From positions 1-12,072 of the forward strand of contig CAIOKL010000175.1 of NCBI GenBank assembly GCA_903858915.1: a stretch of 12,072 nucleotides of DNA. Reading direction: 5' to 3'. The notes below the pieces were generated by a model. It was not told the DNA's origin and made no database searches. It worked only from the letters and a program-made list of their open reading frames with translations. Below are positions 1 through 7,457 of this stretch, piece after piece. Origin of the DNA: an uncultured Alphaproteobacteria bacterium (GTDB lineage Bacteria > Pseudomonadota > Alphaproteobacteria > Rickettsiales > UBA1997). The translations under genes were made by a program, and so were the position numbers. Numbering within the stretch: the first letter of the stretch is position 1; each line of letters starts with the position of its first letter.

Positions 1-2
1 AG

Positions 3-338
3 CCAGAATTCCATCAAGAATTCATCGATAGATTTTATTTTTTAAAGGAAAAATATTATTTTTTTCTTTAACAAATAAATGAACTTGGAGACTACAGATT
101 CAAGAATCTAAGATCATCTTTTAGATCGATCGAAACCAATTTGCCATTATTATTTACTTATAGCGACTTTGAAAATCTAAAAATTCAATCAACAAATAAT
201 CAATTAGAAGGACTTTTTTCTCATGTAAAAGAGCGAATAAAAATGCATCGTGGATTAGACCAAAATCGGAAGAAAAAAGCAGTGAAATTTTTGCTAAAAA
301 ATTTGGGGGCAAATAAGATCAAAAAAACTCAAAAATAG
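3..338 (+). pseudogene. Transposase C-terminal remnant with in-frame stop
   Basis: Frame 3 is open from the window edge to a TAA at 69-71, then continues in the same frame to the TAG at 336-338. Read across the stop it gives a typical transposase C-terminus: an EFHQEFIDRFYFLKEK segment, then RFKNLRSSFRSIETNLP, LFTY, and STNNQLEGLFSHVKERIKMH-RGL. The T-N-x-L-E-G-x-F-S-x-x-K-x-x-x-x-x-H-R-G-L block is the conserved end of a DDE-type transposase family resembling the IS256/Mutator group; I am not certain of the exact IS family. The stop at 69-71 and the missing 5' part (beyond the window edge) suggest a decayed copy. A TTG at 141 could be read as a start, but homology clearly continues upstream of it, so 141 is not the real start. 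No terminal inverted repeat is recognisable downstream. Confidence 0.72.
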
Positions 339-376
339 CATCACATTTTTTTAATTATGCCTGATTTTAAATTTTT

Positions 377-928
377 ATGCAAAATAATGGAAATCCAGAC
401 CCGCAAGAATTCAGAATGGGGAGAATAATGACACCAAGAAATGTTACTCGTGAAGGAGATGGTAGTTTTTTAGAAAGGCAATACCAAAATCTTACAAATG
501 GACGCGGAGGAGGTGGTCAACCCGCAGCCCATACCCCAAACCAAGCCCAAGTTGGAGTTGGTGGAGCTGGAGGTGATCAACCCACAGCCCAAGCCCAAGA
601 TGGTGGAGCTGGAGATGGTCAACCCACAGCCCAAGCCCAAGATGGTGGAGCTGGAGATGGTCGAAATGTTAGGCAAAGAACTGATGAAGTTCAAGCCTCA
701 AACCAAGCCCAAGTTGGAGATGGTGGAGCTGGATTTGGTAGAGCTGGTGGAGCTGGAGGTGATCAACGCCCAATGACTCCTCGCCTTGACATATATGACT
801 TTCCGCCCGCAGCGCTTCGTCAAAACGGTACACCACCACCTGCAAACCAGGCTCTCAACCCGCCTACAAGCACCTCCAACTCGGAAGCAAGTAGTGTTTC
901 ATCGCAACCGCAATCACCAGAAATATAA
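377..928 (+). CDS. Lysine-free Gly/Gln/Ala-rich repeat protein, function unknown
   Basis: 183 residues; family not recognised. Residues ~43-130 are low-complexity repeats of the type GGAGDGQPTAQAQD, followed by a Pro/Ser/Thr/Asn-rich tail (~135-183). There is no signal peptide or membrane segment, so the protein is probably disordered. It has no Lys, Cys or Trp but 13 Arg, unlike the Lys-rich proteins around it. The short motif MTPR occurs before the repeats (18-21) and again after them (~133-136). Another open frame (498-776) crosses the repeats, but its third codon positions are mostly G/C, whereas this frame's are mostly A/T, as expected in this AT-rich genome; this frame is therefore the coding one. 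ATG 377 has no clear ribosome site. ATG 428 (residue 18) is preceded by GGGGAG only 4 nt upstream and could be the real start. A weak promoter match (TTGCTA 291-296, 17-nt spacer, TAAGAT 314-319) lies in the transposase remnant. A secreted effector or structural protein is possible but unsupported. Confidence 0.6.
   Translation: MQNNGNPDPQEFRMGRIMTPRNVTREGDGSFLERQYQNLTNGRGGGGQPAAHTPNQAQVGVGGAGGDQPTAQAQDGGAGDGQPTAQAQDGGAGDGRNVRQRTDEVQASNQAQVGDGGAGFGRAGGAGGDQRPMTPRLDIYDFPPAALRQNGTPPPANQALNPPTSTSNSEASSVSSQPQSPEI
537..770 (+). repeat. In-frame 42-nt tandem and dispersed repeats
   Basis: Two tandem 42-nt units lie at 560-601 and 602-643 and differ at two positions; a third unit begins at 644 and breaks off after about 19 identical bases. 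A second pair of longer direct copies starts at 537 and 699 (CAAACCAAGCCCAAG...), about 35 nt with a single mismatch, spaced 162 nt (54 codons). Another partial unit starts at 746. All lengths and offsets are multiples of three, so unit gain or loss keeps the frame of the surrounding gene. The repeats are much more GC-rich than the flanks. Confidence 0.85.
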
Positions 929-968
929 TGGCATCAATATTTATTTTGGTAATTTAAATAATTTCAAA

Positions 969-1037
969 AATCCCGCTTTTTTTAAAAATATAAGCAAAAA
1001 TTTTTGCTTATATTTGATTTAAGAGCGGGATTTTTTT
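969..1037. terminator. Nested bidirectional terminator with 30-nt perfect palindrome
   Basis: An outer stem AATCCCGCT (969-977) pairs with AGCGGGATT (1024-1032) and is followed by a T run to 1037. It mirrors an A run and T tract on the other side, so it can work in both directions between the convergent repeat-protein gene and bioA. Inside the loop is a perfect, loopless palindrome at 986-1015 (AAATATAAGCAAAAA and its complement). The two nested stems together occupy almost all of the space between the genes. Confidence 0.75.
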
Positions 1038-1047
1038 GAATAAAATT

Positions 1048-2310
1048 TTATAAAACCTCGTGAATAGCTTTGAAAATTGTTGTTAAATCTTTTGATGATA
1101 TATTCAGTGGAGGCATAACATAAATTACATTACCAAAGGGACGCAAAAAAACCCCTTTGGCAATAAATTTTTGACGCAGAATTTTTATTTCTTCCCAATT
1201 AGTTTCAATTTCGATAACGCCAACGGCTCCAATAACTCGAACCTCTTTTACCCTTTCAAATTTTTCAAATTTTTTCAAGTTTTTTTGTAAAATCTTCTCA
1301 ATTTTTAAAACTTTTTCTTGATAATTTTCGTTTTCAAATAAATCAAGTGAGGCATTGGCACAAGCGCAGGCGAGGGCGTTGCCCATAAAAGTTGGTCCAT
1401 GCATCAAAGCTTTATTTAAAGAATCATCTAAAAATTTTTCAAAAATTTTATTGGAAGTTAAAGTTGCCGAAAGACCAACAACTCCACCAGTTAAAGCCTT
1501 GCCAACCGTTAAAATATCGGGATGATATTTGGTATGTTTGAAGGCGAATTTTTTGCCAGTGCGATAAAAGCCCGTGGCGCATTCATCGACGATGGTTAAG
1601 ATGTTATATTTTTTTGAAATTTCAAAAATTTTCTCTAAAATTTGCGAGGAATGAAAAACCATTCCGCCAGCGCATTGAACCATGGGTTCGATAAAAATTC
1701 CGGCGATTTCAGAATTTTTTTCTTTCAAAAAATTTTCAAAAAAATCAAAATCTTCTAAATTTTTTGGTAAATCGAGGCAATAATTTTTGAGTAATAAATC
1801 AGCAAATTTTTGATGCATGCCATTTTGTAAATCAGCAAGAGACATTGCGCCCGTAGTGTCTCCGTGATATGAATTTTTAAAAGAAACAAAGGTTTTTTTG
1901 TTAAAATTGCCACAATTAAAATGATATTGCCAAGCCATTTTCATAGCGACTTCAATTGCCGTCGAACCCGAATCGGAAAAAAAAACTTTATCCATTTCAC
2001 AAAATTTTGCCAAGCGATGAGCTAGCTTATAAGTAGCCTGATTGGCGAATCCGGCGAGCATAATGTGGGGTAATTTTTTAGCTTGAGCAACGAGTTTTTT
2101 GATAATGTGTGGATGATTATAACCGTGTGAAACGGCCCACCAAGAAGAAATTCCGTCGATTAATATTTTGCCATTTTCTAAATAAATTTTCGAGCCTTTG
2201 GTTTTTAAAACTTCGAGTTGAGGCAAGTGGTTGAGCATTTGAGTATAGGGCAACCAAATATGTTTTGATCCCAATTTTATATCATCATTATCGAAATTAT
2301 TTTGATCCAT
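1048..2310 (-). CDS. bioA: Adenosylmethionine-8-amino-7-oxononanoate aminotransferase
   Basis: PLP-dependent class III aminotransferase of biotin synthesis; it converts 7-keto-8-aminopelargonate to 7,8-diaminopelargonate using S-adenosylmethionine as amino donor, in the cytoplasm. At 420 residues it matches the usual BioA length. Visible motifs: WLPYTQM (20-26) and ISSWWAVSHGYNHP (54-67) of the substrate pocket; DSGSTAIEVAMKMA (113-126); SYHGDTTGAMSL (147-158); VDECATGF (241-248) with the PLP-contacting Asp242; TVGKALTGG (268-276) with the Schiff-base Lys271; HGPTFMGNALACA (304-316); and a C-terminal LRPFGNVIYVMPP carrying the Arg typical of BioA. It is the last gene of the DUF192-hisD-bamD-bioA operon, starting 6 nt after the bamD stop, without a visible ribosome site and probably coupled. 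No other biotin gene lies in the window, so the pathway must be elsewhere or incomplete. Confidence 0.95.
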   Translation of the reverse strand: MDQNNFDNDDIKLGSKHIWLPYTQMLNHLPQLEVLKTKGSKIYLENGKILIDGISSWWAVSHGYNHPHIIKKLVAQAKKLPHIMLAGFANQATYKLAHRLAKFCEMDKVFFSDSGSTAIEVAMKMAWQYHFNCGNFNKKTFVSFKNSYHGDTTGAMSLADLQNGMHQKFADLLLKNYCLDLPKNLEDFDFFENFLKEKNSEIAGIFIEPMVQCAGGMVFHSSQILEKIFEISKKYNILTIVDECATGFYRTGKKFAFKHTKYHPDILTVGKALTGGVVGLSATLTSNKIFEKFLDDSLNKALMHGPTFMGNALACACANASLDLFENENYQEKVLKIEKILQKNLKKFEKFERVKEVRVIGAVGVIEIETNWEEIKILRQKFIAKGVFLRPFGNVIYVMPPLNISSKDLTTIFKAIHEVL

Positions 2311-2316
2311 AATGAT

Positions 2317-3084
2317 TTAAAAAATTTTGATTTTCGAAGATTTTTTGGGCTTCGAGGCAAATTTTAAGCTTTCTCTTGTCCAATAATTATCGGGATTATT
2401 TTTCTTCAAAATATTTATAATTTCCGAAGCTTGTTCTTTCATGCCAATGCGAAAATAAATTTCAATCAATCGATAATTTGCCTCGGGAACCTGATTGGTA
2501 TTGTGATAGCGCGAGATTACTTCGTTAAGATTTTTAATCGCCCCGACATAATTTTGCGCATCAATTTGATAGCGCGCGATCGACATTTTTGAGCCAGCCA
2601 AATGCTCATCGATAAAAATAATTTTTTCCTTGGCGTCGGCAATATATTCGTTATCGCCGAATTTGGCGATTAATTCACGAAAAGCCAGCGAGGCTTCGTG
2701 TGTAAAGTCCTGGGCGCGATCAATTGAAGGAATTTTGTTGTAATAACTTAAGCCTTTCATGTAAAGGGCGTAAGGCACATATTCGCTGGTTGGATGAAGT
2801 TTAGTAAAGTCGTCGGCGAGTTGAATAACTTTTTCAAATTCGTTGAGCCTGTAGTTGGCATACATCGCCATAGTTTGACCTTTGATCGACCATTTTGTAA
2901 AAGGAAATTCATCATCAATTTTTTCAAAAGCTTCAGAAGCGGTGAGATAATCTTTGTCTTTAAGTATCTCAAAAGCCTTTAAATAAAGGGTTTCAGCGGT
3001 GATTTTTTCATCTTTTGATTTGCAAGAAATTACGCTCAAAATCAAAAGAAAAACAAAAGTTTTTTTTAAAAGTTTTTCTATCAT
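2317..3084 (-). CDS. bamD: Outer membrane assembly lipoprotein BamD
   Basis: Essential lipoprotein of the BAM complex that, with BamA, inserts beta-barrel proteins into the outer membrane; it is anchored to the inner leaflet of the outer membrane. At 255 residues the length is normal. The N-terminus is a lipoprotein signal peptide (Lys-rich start, hydrophobic residues ~10-19) ending in the lipobox VISC with lipidated Cys21. The rest is a set of TPR-like helical pairs: AETLYLKAFEILKDKDY, the segment with HPTSEYVPYALYMKGLSYY (a BamD hallmark), FRELIAKFGDNEYIADA, and YVGAIKNLNEVISRYHNT through EANYRLIEIYFRIGM. The start ATG overlaps the hisD stop as ATGA (3081-3084), which fixes the start and implies coupled translation. 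Confidence 0.93.
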   Translation of the reverse strand: MIEKLLKKTFVFLLILSVISCKSKDEKITAETLYLKAFEILKDKDYLTASEAFEKIDDEFPFTKWSIKGQTMAMYANYRLNEFEKVIQLADDFTKLHPTSEYVPYALYMKGLSYYNKIPSIDRAQDFTHEASLAFRELIAKFGDNEYIADAKEKIIFIDEHLAGSKMSIARYQIDAQNYVGAIKNLNEVISRYHNTNQVPEANYRLIEIYFRIGMKEQASEIINILKKNNPDNYWTRESLKFASKPKKSSKIKIF

Positions 3085-4385
3085 GATTTTCTAATTTCAA
3101 TGCTGAGTTGATGAGCGTTTAAGCCCTCGCACTCAGCCAAAACCGCGGTTGATTCGCTTAAATTCATAAATGATTTTTTGGTGCAAGAAATTACAGAAAT
3201 TCTTTTTAAAAAATCATAAACTGACAATCCGCTGGCAAATCTAGCGCTGGCTGAAGTTGGCAAGGTGTGGCTTGGACCGGCAACATAGTCGCCAATTGCT
3301 TCGGGAGTATAATTTCCTAGAAAAATTGCTCCGGCATTATTGATTTTTTTCATAATTTTTGAAGAATTTTTGGTGCAAATTTCAAGATGTTCGGGAGCGA
3401 TAATATTGCTTATAAAATGCGCTTCCTCGATGTTTTTGATAACAAAAATTGCCGAATTTTTTAAGGATTGTTCAATGATTTTTTTTCTCGACAATTTTTT
3501 AGCGTATAAATTAATTTCGGCAATAATTTTGTCGGCAAAAATTTCGTTATCGCAAATAATAAAAGCTTTGGAATCGTTGCCATGTTCAAGTTGTGATAAG
3601 GCGTCAACTGCGATCCAGCTTGGATTGGCGCTGTTGTCGGCGATAATTGTTATATCGGTTGGACCGGCAATCATATCGATGCCAACTGTGCCGTAAAGTA
3701 TTTTTTTGGCGTTGGCAACGAAAGCATTTCCCGGTCCAACAATTTTATCAACAGCCTCGATCGATTCAGTGCCGAAGCACATTCCGGCAATCGCTTGCGC
3801 CCCACCGATTTTATAAATTGAATTTATCCCGCAAAGCTTGGATGCGTAAAGGACCGCCGGATTTATTTCGCCATTATTTGACGGCGCAAAGAGGCAAATA
3901 TCTTTGACGCCAGCGATTTGAGCGGGAATTACCGACATTAAAACTGAACTCGGATAAGATGCCGTTCCCCCCGGAACATAAACGCCAATTCTTTGAATCG
4001 GTTTCCACGCATTGCCTAGAATAGTGCCGGTTGAGTCCTTGAATGAAAAATCTTTGGGAAGTTGTTTTTTGTGATAAATTTCGATGCGTTTTTTGGCAAA
4101 TTTTAATGCATCTTTGACGGTTTTATCAACTTTTTTTTCGGATTCAAAAATTTCTTTTTTGGAGATTATTAAATCACTAATTTTTGTTGCGTTGGTTTTA
4201 TCAAATTTATTGGTTAATTCAATGATAGAATTGTCTCCGCGAGACTGAACTTCTTTGATAATTTCTTGAACAATTTGTATATTTTTTTCGTCATTTTTTT
4301 GTGAATTTTTTATGAAATTTAACCATAAAAAATTTTTATTTTTCAAATTGTCAGAAAGTTTTTCGGTGATAATAAATTTTTTCAT
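3081..4385 (-). CDS. hisD: Histidinol dehydrogenase
   Basis: Zinc- and NAD-dependent enzyme catalysing the last two steps of histidine synthesis, L-histidinol to L-histidine through the aldehyde. At 434 residues it is full length. Visible: the substrate/NAD region RIGVYVPGGTASYPSS (132-147); IGGAQAIA (193-200); KIVGPGN (214-220); MIAGPTD (238-244); zinc ligands Gln265 and His268 in SQLEHG, Asp366 and His425; and the catalytic Glu332-His333 in IAPEHLE. All expected active-site residues are present, so it should be active. The related sulfopropanediol dehydrogenase HpsN shares the fold, but this sequence fits HisD well. It is the second gene of the operon, with 4-nt overlaps on both sides. No other his gene is in view, so whether a complete pathway exists cannot be judged. 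Confidence 0.94.
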   Translation of the reverse strand: MKKFIITEKLSDNLKNKNFLWLNFIKNSQKNDEKNIQIVQEIIKEVQSRGDNSIIELTNKFDKTNATKISDLIISKKEIFESEKKVDKTVKDALKFAKKRIEIYHKKQLPKDFSFKDSTGTILGNAWKPIQRIGVYVPGGTASYPSSVLMSVIPAQIAGVKDICLFAPSNNGEINPAVLYASKLCGINSIYKIGGAQAIAGMCFGTESIEAVDKIVGPGNAFVANAKKILYGTVGIDMIAGPTDITIIADNSANPSWIAVDALSQLEHGNDSKAFIICDNEIFADKIIAEINLYAKKLSRKKIIEQSLKNSAIFVIKNIEEAHFISNIIAPEHLEICTKNSSKIMKKINNAGAIFLGNYTPEAIGDYVAGPSHTLPTSASARFASGLSVYDFLKRISVISCTKKSFMNLSESTAVLAECEGLNAHQLSIEIRKS

Positions 4386-4909
4386 AATTCGGGAGGCGTA
4401 ATTAAAATCTTGTAGCCTTCTTTAATTTTTAATTTATCGGCTACGCCACCATTAATTTCAAGGACTCCAATCGAATTTCCATTCGAAGTTATGGTGTCGA
4501 GAGAAAATGGCGTGGTGTTTTTTTCGATGTAAATAATTTTAAAATCTTTGTCGATAAAAATCATGTCGAGCGGGATTATGGTATTCTTCATCCACATAAA
4601 AATTTGTTGCGGTTCGGCTTTTAAAAAAAGCATGCCTAAATTTTCGGGAAGAGACTCGAGATTCATCAAGCCGTAGCTTTGTTTTTCGTTGGTATTTGCG
4701 AGCGCAACCATAAATTCCGCAATATTTTGATTATAATTATTTTGGATAATGATTTTTTGATTGTAGTTTTTGAAATTTGTATTAAATTCAACGGGGTCAA
4801 ATTTGGCAATTTTTTTGGTTTTTTTCGCTAAAGACGAACCGCAAAAAGCAATAATCAATGTAATCGCGAGCAACAAAATAATGTTTTTATTTTTAGAAAA
4901 ACTATACAT
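4382..4909 (-). CDS. DUF192 (UPF0127) exported protein
   Basis: 175 residues. The N-terminus is a signal peptide (Lys near the start, hydrophobic ~10-24, Ser-Leu-Ala cleavage-like site before KKTKK), so the protein is probably periplasmic. Residues ~60-170 are the DUF192 domain, with its signature segments YGLMNLESLPENLGMLF, MWMKNTIIPLDMIFID and IGVLEINGGVADKL. The family's biochemical role is not established. It is the first gene of the minus-strand operon; its stop overlaps the hisD start by 4 nt. Its start codon lies inside the 5' end of lptA on the opposite strand: the two reading frames overlap head-to-head over 4881-4909, so its promoter must sit within lptA sequence. I found no convincing -35/-10 pair there. 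Confidence 0.88.
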   Translation of the reverse strand: MYSFSKNKNIILLLAITLIIAFCGSSLAKKTKKIAKFDPVEFNTNFKNYNQKIIIQNNYNQNIAEFMVALANTNEKQSYGLMNLESLPENLGMLFLKAEPQQIFMWMKNTIIPLDMIFIDKDFKIIYIEKNTTPFSLDTITSNGNSIGVLEINGGVADKLKIKEGYKILITPPEL

Positions 4910-5486
4910 TTTTTTAATATCAATTTTGATAATTTGTTTGTTTGTTAAATTTGACGCAAACGCTCAAAAAAACCAGCGAAAAGCCAAAAATATACAAACC
5001 AGAATAAGATCTGATATCATTGATATCAAGCAAAAATCTCAAAAAATTGACTTCTTAGGCAATGTCGTCGTTGAAAGAGATGATGCGTCGCTTCTTTCGA
5101 ATAAAATGGAAGTATTTTATGTTGATAAAGTGAGCGACAAATCTGGCTTAAAAAACGATTCAAACATTAAAGAAATTAAAGCTTTTGGCAATGTTAAAAT
5201 GTTCAATGATGAGTTTGTGGCAAGCTCTGATTTGGCAAATTTTTATCCGAATAAAAATATTTTTATTCTCGAAAAAAATGTGATAGTAAATAACGGCACT
5301 TCAATTTTAACTGGCGATAAATTTATTTATGATTTAAAAACTAAAAAAGGTGATTTTGTTGGTCAAAAAAATCAAAATAATCTTAAAAAAGATGAGAAAA
5401 AAAATGACGAAAAAAGTGGTGATGATCGAGTAACTATAACAATCGGCGACGATATAAAAGAACAAAAAAAATATTTTAAAAAATAA
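4881..5486 (+). CDS. lptA: Lipopolysaccharide transport periplasmic protein LptA
   Basis: 201 residues. The frame is open from 4770, but ATG 4881 is the best start: it yields a signal peptide MFLFLEKLYIFLISILIICL... ending in ANAQ, an Ala-x-Ala cleavage site near residue 28. The mature part has the OstA/LptA repeats: TRIRSDIIDIKQKSQKIDFL, GNVVVERDDASLLSNKMEVFY, IKEIKAFGNVKMFNDEFVAS, and LTGDKFIYDLKTKKGD. LptA forms the periplasmic beta-jellyroll bridge carrying LPS from LptB2FGC to LptD at the outer membrane. The C-terminus is an unusually Lys/Asp/Asn-rich tail. The stop overlaps the lptB start (TAATG at 5484-5488). lptC, which often precedes lptA, is absent here; the divergent DUF192 gene occupies that place. 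Confidence 0.85.
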   Translation: MFLFLEKLYIFLISILIICLFVKFDANAQKNQRKAKNIQTRIRSDIIDIKQKSQKIDFLGNVVVERDDASLLSNKMEVFYVDKVSDKSGLKNDSNIKEIKAFGNVKMFNDEFVASSDLANFYPNKNIFILEKNVIVNNGTSILTGDKFIYDLKTKKGDFVGQKNQNNLKKDEKKNDEKSGDDRVTITIGDDIKEQKKYFKK

Positions 5487-6214
5487 TGATAAAAAAAACT
5501 TTATTAGCAAAAAATGTTTCGAAATCTTATGGCGATAAATTAGTAATTCGCGATATTTCAATTGAAATTAAACAAGGCGAGGTCGTTGGCTTGCTTGGTC
5601 CCAACGGTGCTGGCAAAACCACAACTTTTTACATGATTGTTGGTTTGGTTGGAGCCGATAATGGCAATATTTTTCTCAATGAAATCGATATTACAAATTT
5701 AGCAATTCATCAAAGAGCAAAGCTCGGAATTGGCTATTTGCCTCAAGAGGCGTCAATTTTTCGAGGTATGAATGTTGAAGAAAATATCCTGGCGGTTTTG
5801 CAAATTGTTGAGCCAAATAAAAATAAACAACAAGAAAAACTTGAAAAATTACTCGAAGAATTTTCGATTACACACATTCGTAAATCGCACGCGCTGGCGC
5901 TTTCGGGGGGCGAAAGAAGGCGCACCGAAATTGCTCGCGCTTTGGCAAGTGATCCATCTTTTATTCTTTTAGACGAGCCATTCGCGGGCGTTGATCCGAT
6001 TGCGGTTAATGATATTCGAGAAATGGTTTCGCACCTTGCTAATCGTGGCATTGGGGTGTTAATTACCGATCATAATGTTCGCGAAACTTTATCGATTGTT
6101 GATAGAGCTTATATAGTTTATGATGGCAAAATTTTATTTTCGGGCAATCGCCAAGAAATCATCGAAAATGAAGATGTCCGCAAGGTTTATCTCGGTGAAA
6201 ATTTTTCTTTTTAA
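5486..6214 (+). CDS. lptB: LPS export ABC transporter ATP-binding protein LptB
   Basis: ATPase of the inner-membrane LptB2FGC complex that extracts lipopolysaccharide and pushes it along the LptC-LptA bridge. 242 residues, the normal size. All ABC motifs are intact: Walker A GPNGAGKTT (38-46, Lys44), Q-loop Gln87 in YLPQEASIF, signature LSGGE (139-143), Walker B ILLDEP with Asp163-Glu164, D-loop AGVDP, and switch His196 in ITDHNVRET. The QEASIFRGM segment and the VRET context are typical of LptB rather than of other ABC ATPases. The start is fixed by the TAATG overlap with lptA, and nhaA follows after 12 nt. Confidence 0.96.
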   Translation: MIKKTLLAKNVSKSYGDKLVIRDISIEIKQGEVVGLLGPNGAGKTTTFYMIVGLVGADNGNIFLNEIDITNLAIHQRAKLGIGYLPQEASIFRGMNVEENILAVLQIVEPNKNKQQEKLEKLLEEFSITHIRKSHALALSGGERRRTEIARALASDPSFILLDEPFAGVDPIAVNDIREMVSHLANRGIGVLITDHNVRETLSIVDRAYIVYDGKILFSGNRQEIIENEDVRKVYLGENFSF

Positions 6215-6226
6215 TGCACAAAATTC

Positions 6227-7420
6227 ATGAAAAAAATTTTTAAAAAAAATTTGTTAAAAAGTTTTTTTCAATCGCAAATGGCGGTCGGTTTAACCCTTAT
6301 TTTCGCGACTTTCTGCGCCTTAATTATTTCCAATTCTGAAAATTTTGAAATTTATCAACAATTTTTTAATCAAAATATTGATTTAAATTTACAGTTTTTG
6401 GGATTCTACAAAGCCTTGACTATGCGCGATTGGATTAATGATTTTTTGATGGCAATTTTCTTTTTTTTAATCGGACTCGAATTAAAATCAGAAATTTTAA
6501 TCGGCGAACTTTCTTCGAAGAAAAAAATGGCCTTACCCTTGATTTGCGCGGTCGGAGGAGTTATCGTGCCGATGTTATTTTTTGCATTTTTTAATCAAAA
6601 TATTCCAGAAAATATGCGCGGTTTGGCGATTCCTTGCGCCACCGACATCGCATTCGCTTATGGTTTTATCACGCTTTTCGGCAAAACTTTTTCGGATTCT
6701 TTAAAAATTTTTATCGTCGCGCTCGCCGTGATTGACGACCTTATCGCCATTTTAATCATCGCCATTTTTTATTCACAAGATATTGAAATTTTTTATTTGG
6801 GCTACGCTTGCTTGGCTTTGGTCGGTTTAATAATTTTAAATTCGCGTAATTCTTCGAAAATTTTTCTATATATTTTGCTCGGATTGATGTTGTGGTTGAT
6901 GATATTGAAATCAGGGCTCCACGCCACTTTGGCGGGAGTAATTTTGGCGTTATTTATTCCGTTAAAAATTGGCAAAAATAATTTTTTAGAAAAAATCGCT
7001 CACAAAATTTCGCCGATTGTCAATTTTTTCATTTTACCAATTTTTGCCTTCGCCAATTCCGGTGTGCGCATCGAGGGTTTTTCGATGGAAAAACTTTCCT
7101 CACCAATCATTGTCGGCGTAACATTCGGATTATTTTTCGGCAAACAAATTGGCGTCATGTTGAGCGCATATTTATCGTTAAAATTGGGTTTCGCCAAATT
7201 GCCGAGAGGCACTAATTGGATTGAATTTTACGGCGCTAGTTTATTCACCGGAATAGGCTTTACCATGAGTCTTTTTATCGCCTCATTGGCTTTTTCAAAT
7301 GATTTAAAAAATTTCGACGACGCCAAAATCGGAGTATTGCTTGGCTCAATTTTTTCGGTAATCGCGGGGGGCTTGGTAGCTTGGTGGATAAGGCGGAATC
7401 GTCAAACATACTCAAAATAA
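6227..7420 (+). CDS. nhaA: Na+/H+ antiporter NhaA
   Basis: Inner-membrane electrogenic antiporter exporting Na+ (or Li+) in exchange for protons, for pH and sodium balance. 397 residues, near the E. coli length of 388. About 12 hydrophobic helices can be read. Key residues are conserved: IGLELKSE (82-89); CATDIAFAYG with Asp140 (E. coli Asp133); AVIDDLIAI with the ion-binding pair Asp170-Asp171 (E. coli Asp163-Asp164); LPIFAFANSGV; GLFFGKQ with the transmembrane Lys; and FTGIGFTMSLFI. The N-terminus is Lys-rich, as expected for a cytoplasmic end. It is close enough behind lptB to be cotranscribed. Past its stop only 37 nt separate it from the truncated RhuM gene, with no clear terminator. Confidence 0.95.
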   Translation: MKKIFKKNLLKSFFQSQMAVGLTLIFATFCALIISNSENFEIYQQFFNQNIDLNLQFLGFYKALTMRDWINDFLMAIFFFLIGLELKSEILIGELSSKKKMALPLICAVGGVIVPMLFFAFFNQNIPENMRGLAIPCATDIAFAYGFITLFGKTFSDSLKIFIVALAVIDDLIAILIIAIFYSQDIEIFYLGYACLALVGLIILNSRNSSKIFLYILLGLMLWLMILKSGLHATLAGVILALFIPLKIGKNNFLEKIAHKISPIVNFFILPIFAFANSGVRIEGFSMEKLSSPIIVGVTFGLFFGKQIGVMLSAYLSLKLGFAKLPRGTNWIEFYGASLFTGIGFTMSLFIASLAFSNDLKNFDDAKIGVLLGSIFSVIAGGLVAWWIRRNRQTYSK

Positions 7421-7457
7421 AATTGCTAATTAATTAACCAAAAACACACCAAAAATT

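Noticed and set aside
470..694. Minus-strand open frame over the repeats
   Set aside because: Again a by-product of the in-frame repeats; no ribosome site and no recognisable protein features.
498..776. Second open frame across the repeat region, encoding a Pro/Lys/Glu/Val repeat protein
   Set aside because: Its third codon positions are mostly G/C in an AT-rich genome, and it is open because the repeat unit length is a multiple of three. The 377-928 frame has A/T-rich third positions and extends beyond the repeats.
4770..4880. Longer N-terminus for LptA from 4770
   Set aside because: It would place 37 residues antisense to the DUF192 signal region before the signal peptide, destroying its N-terminal position.
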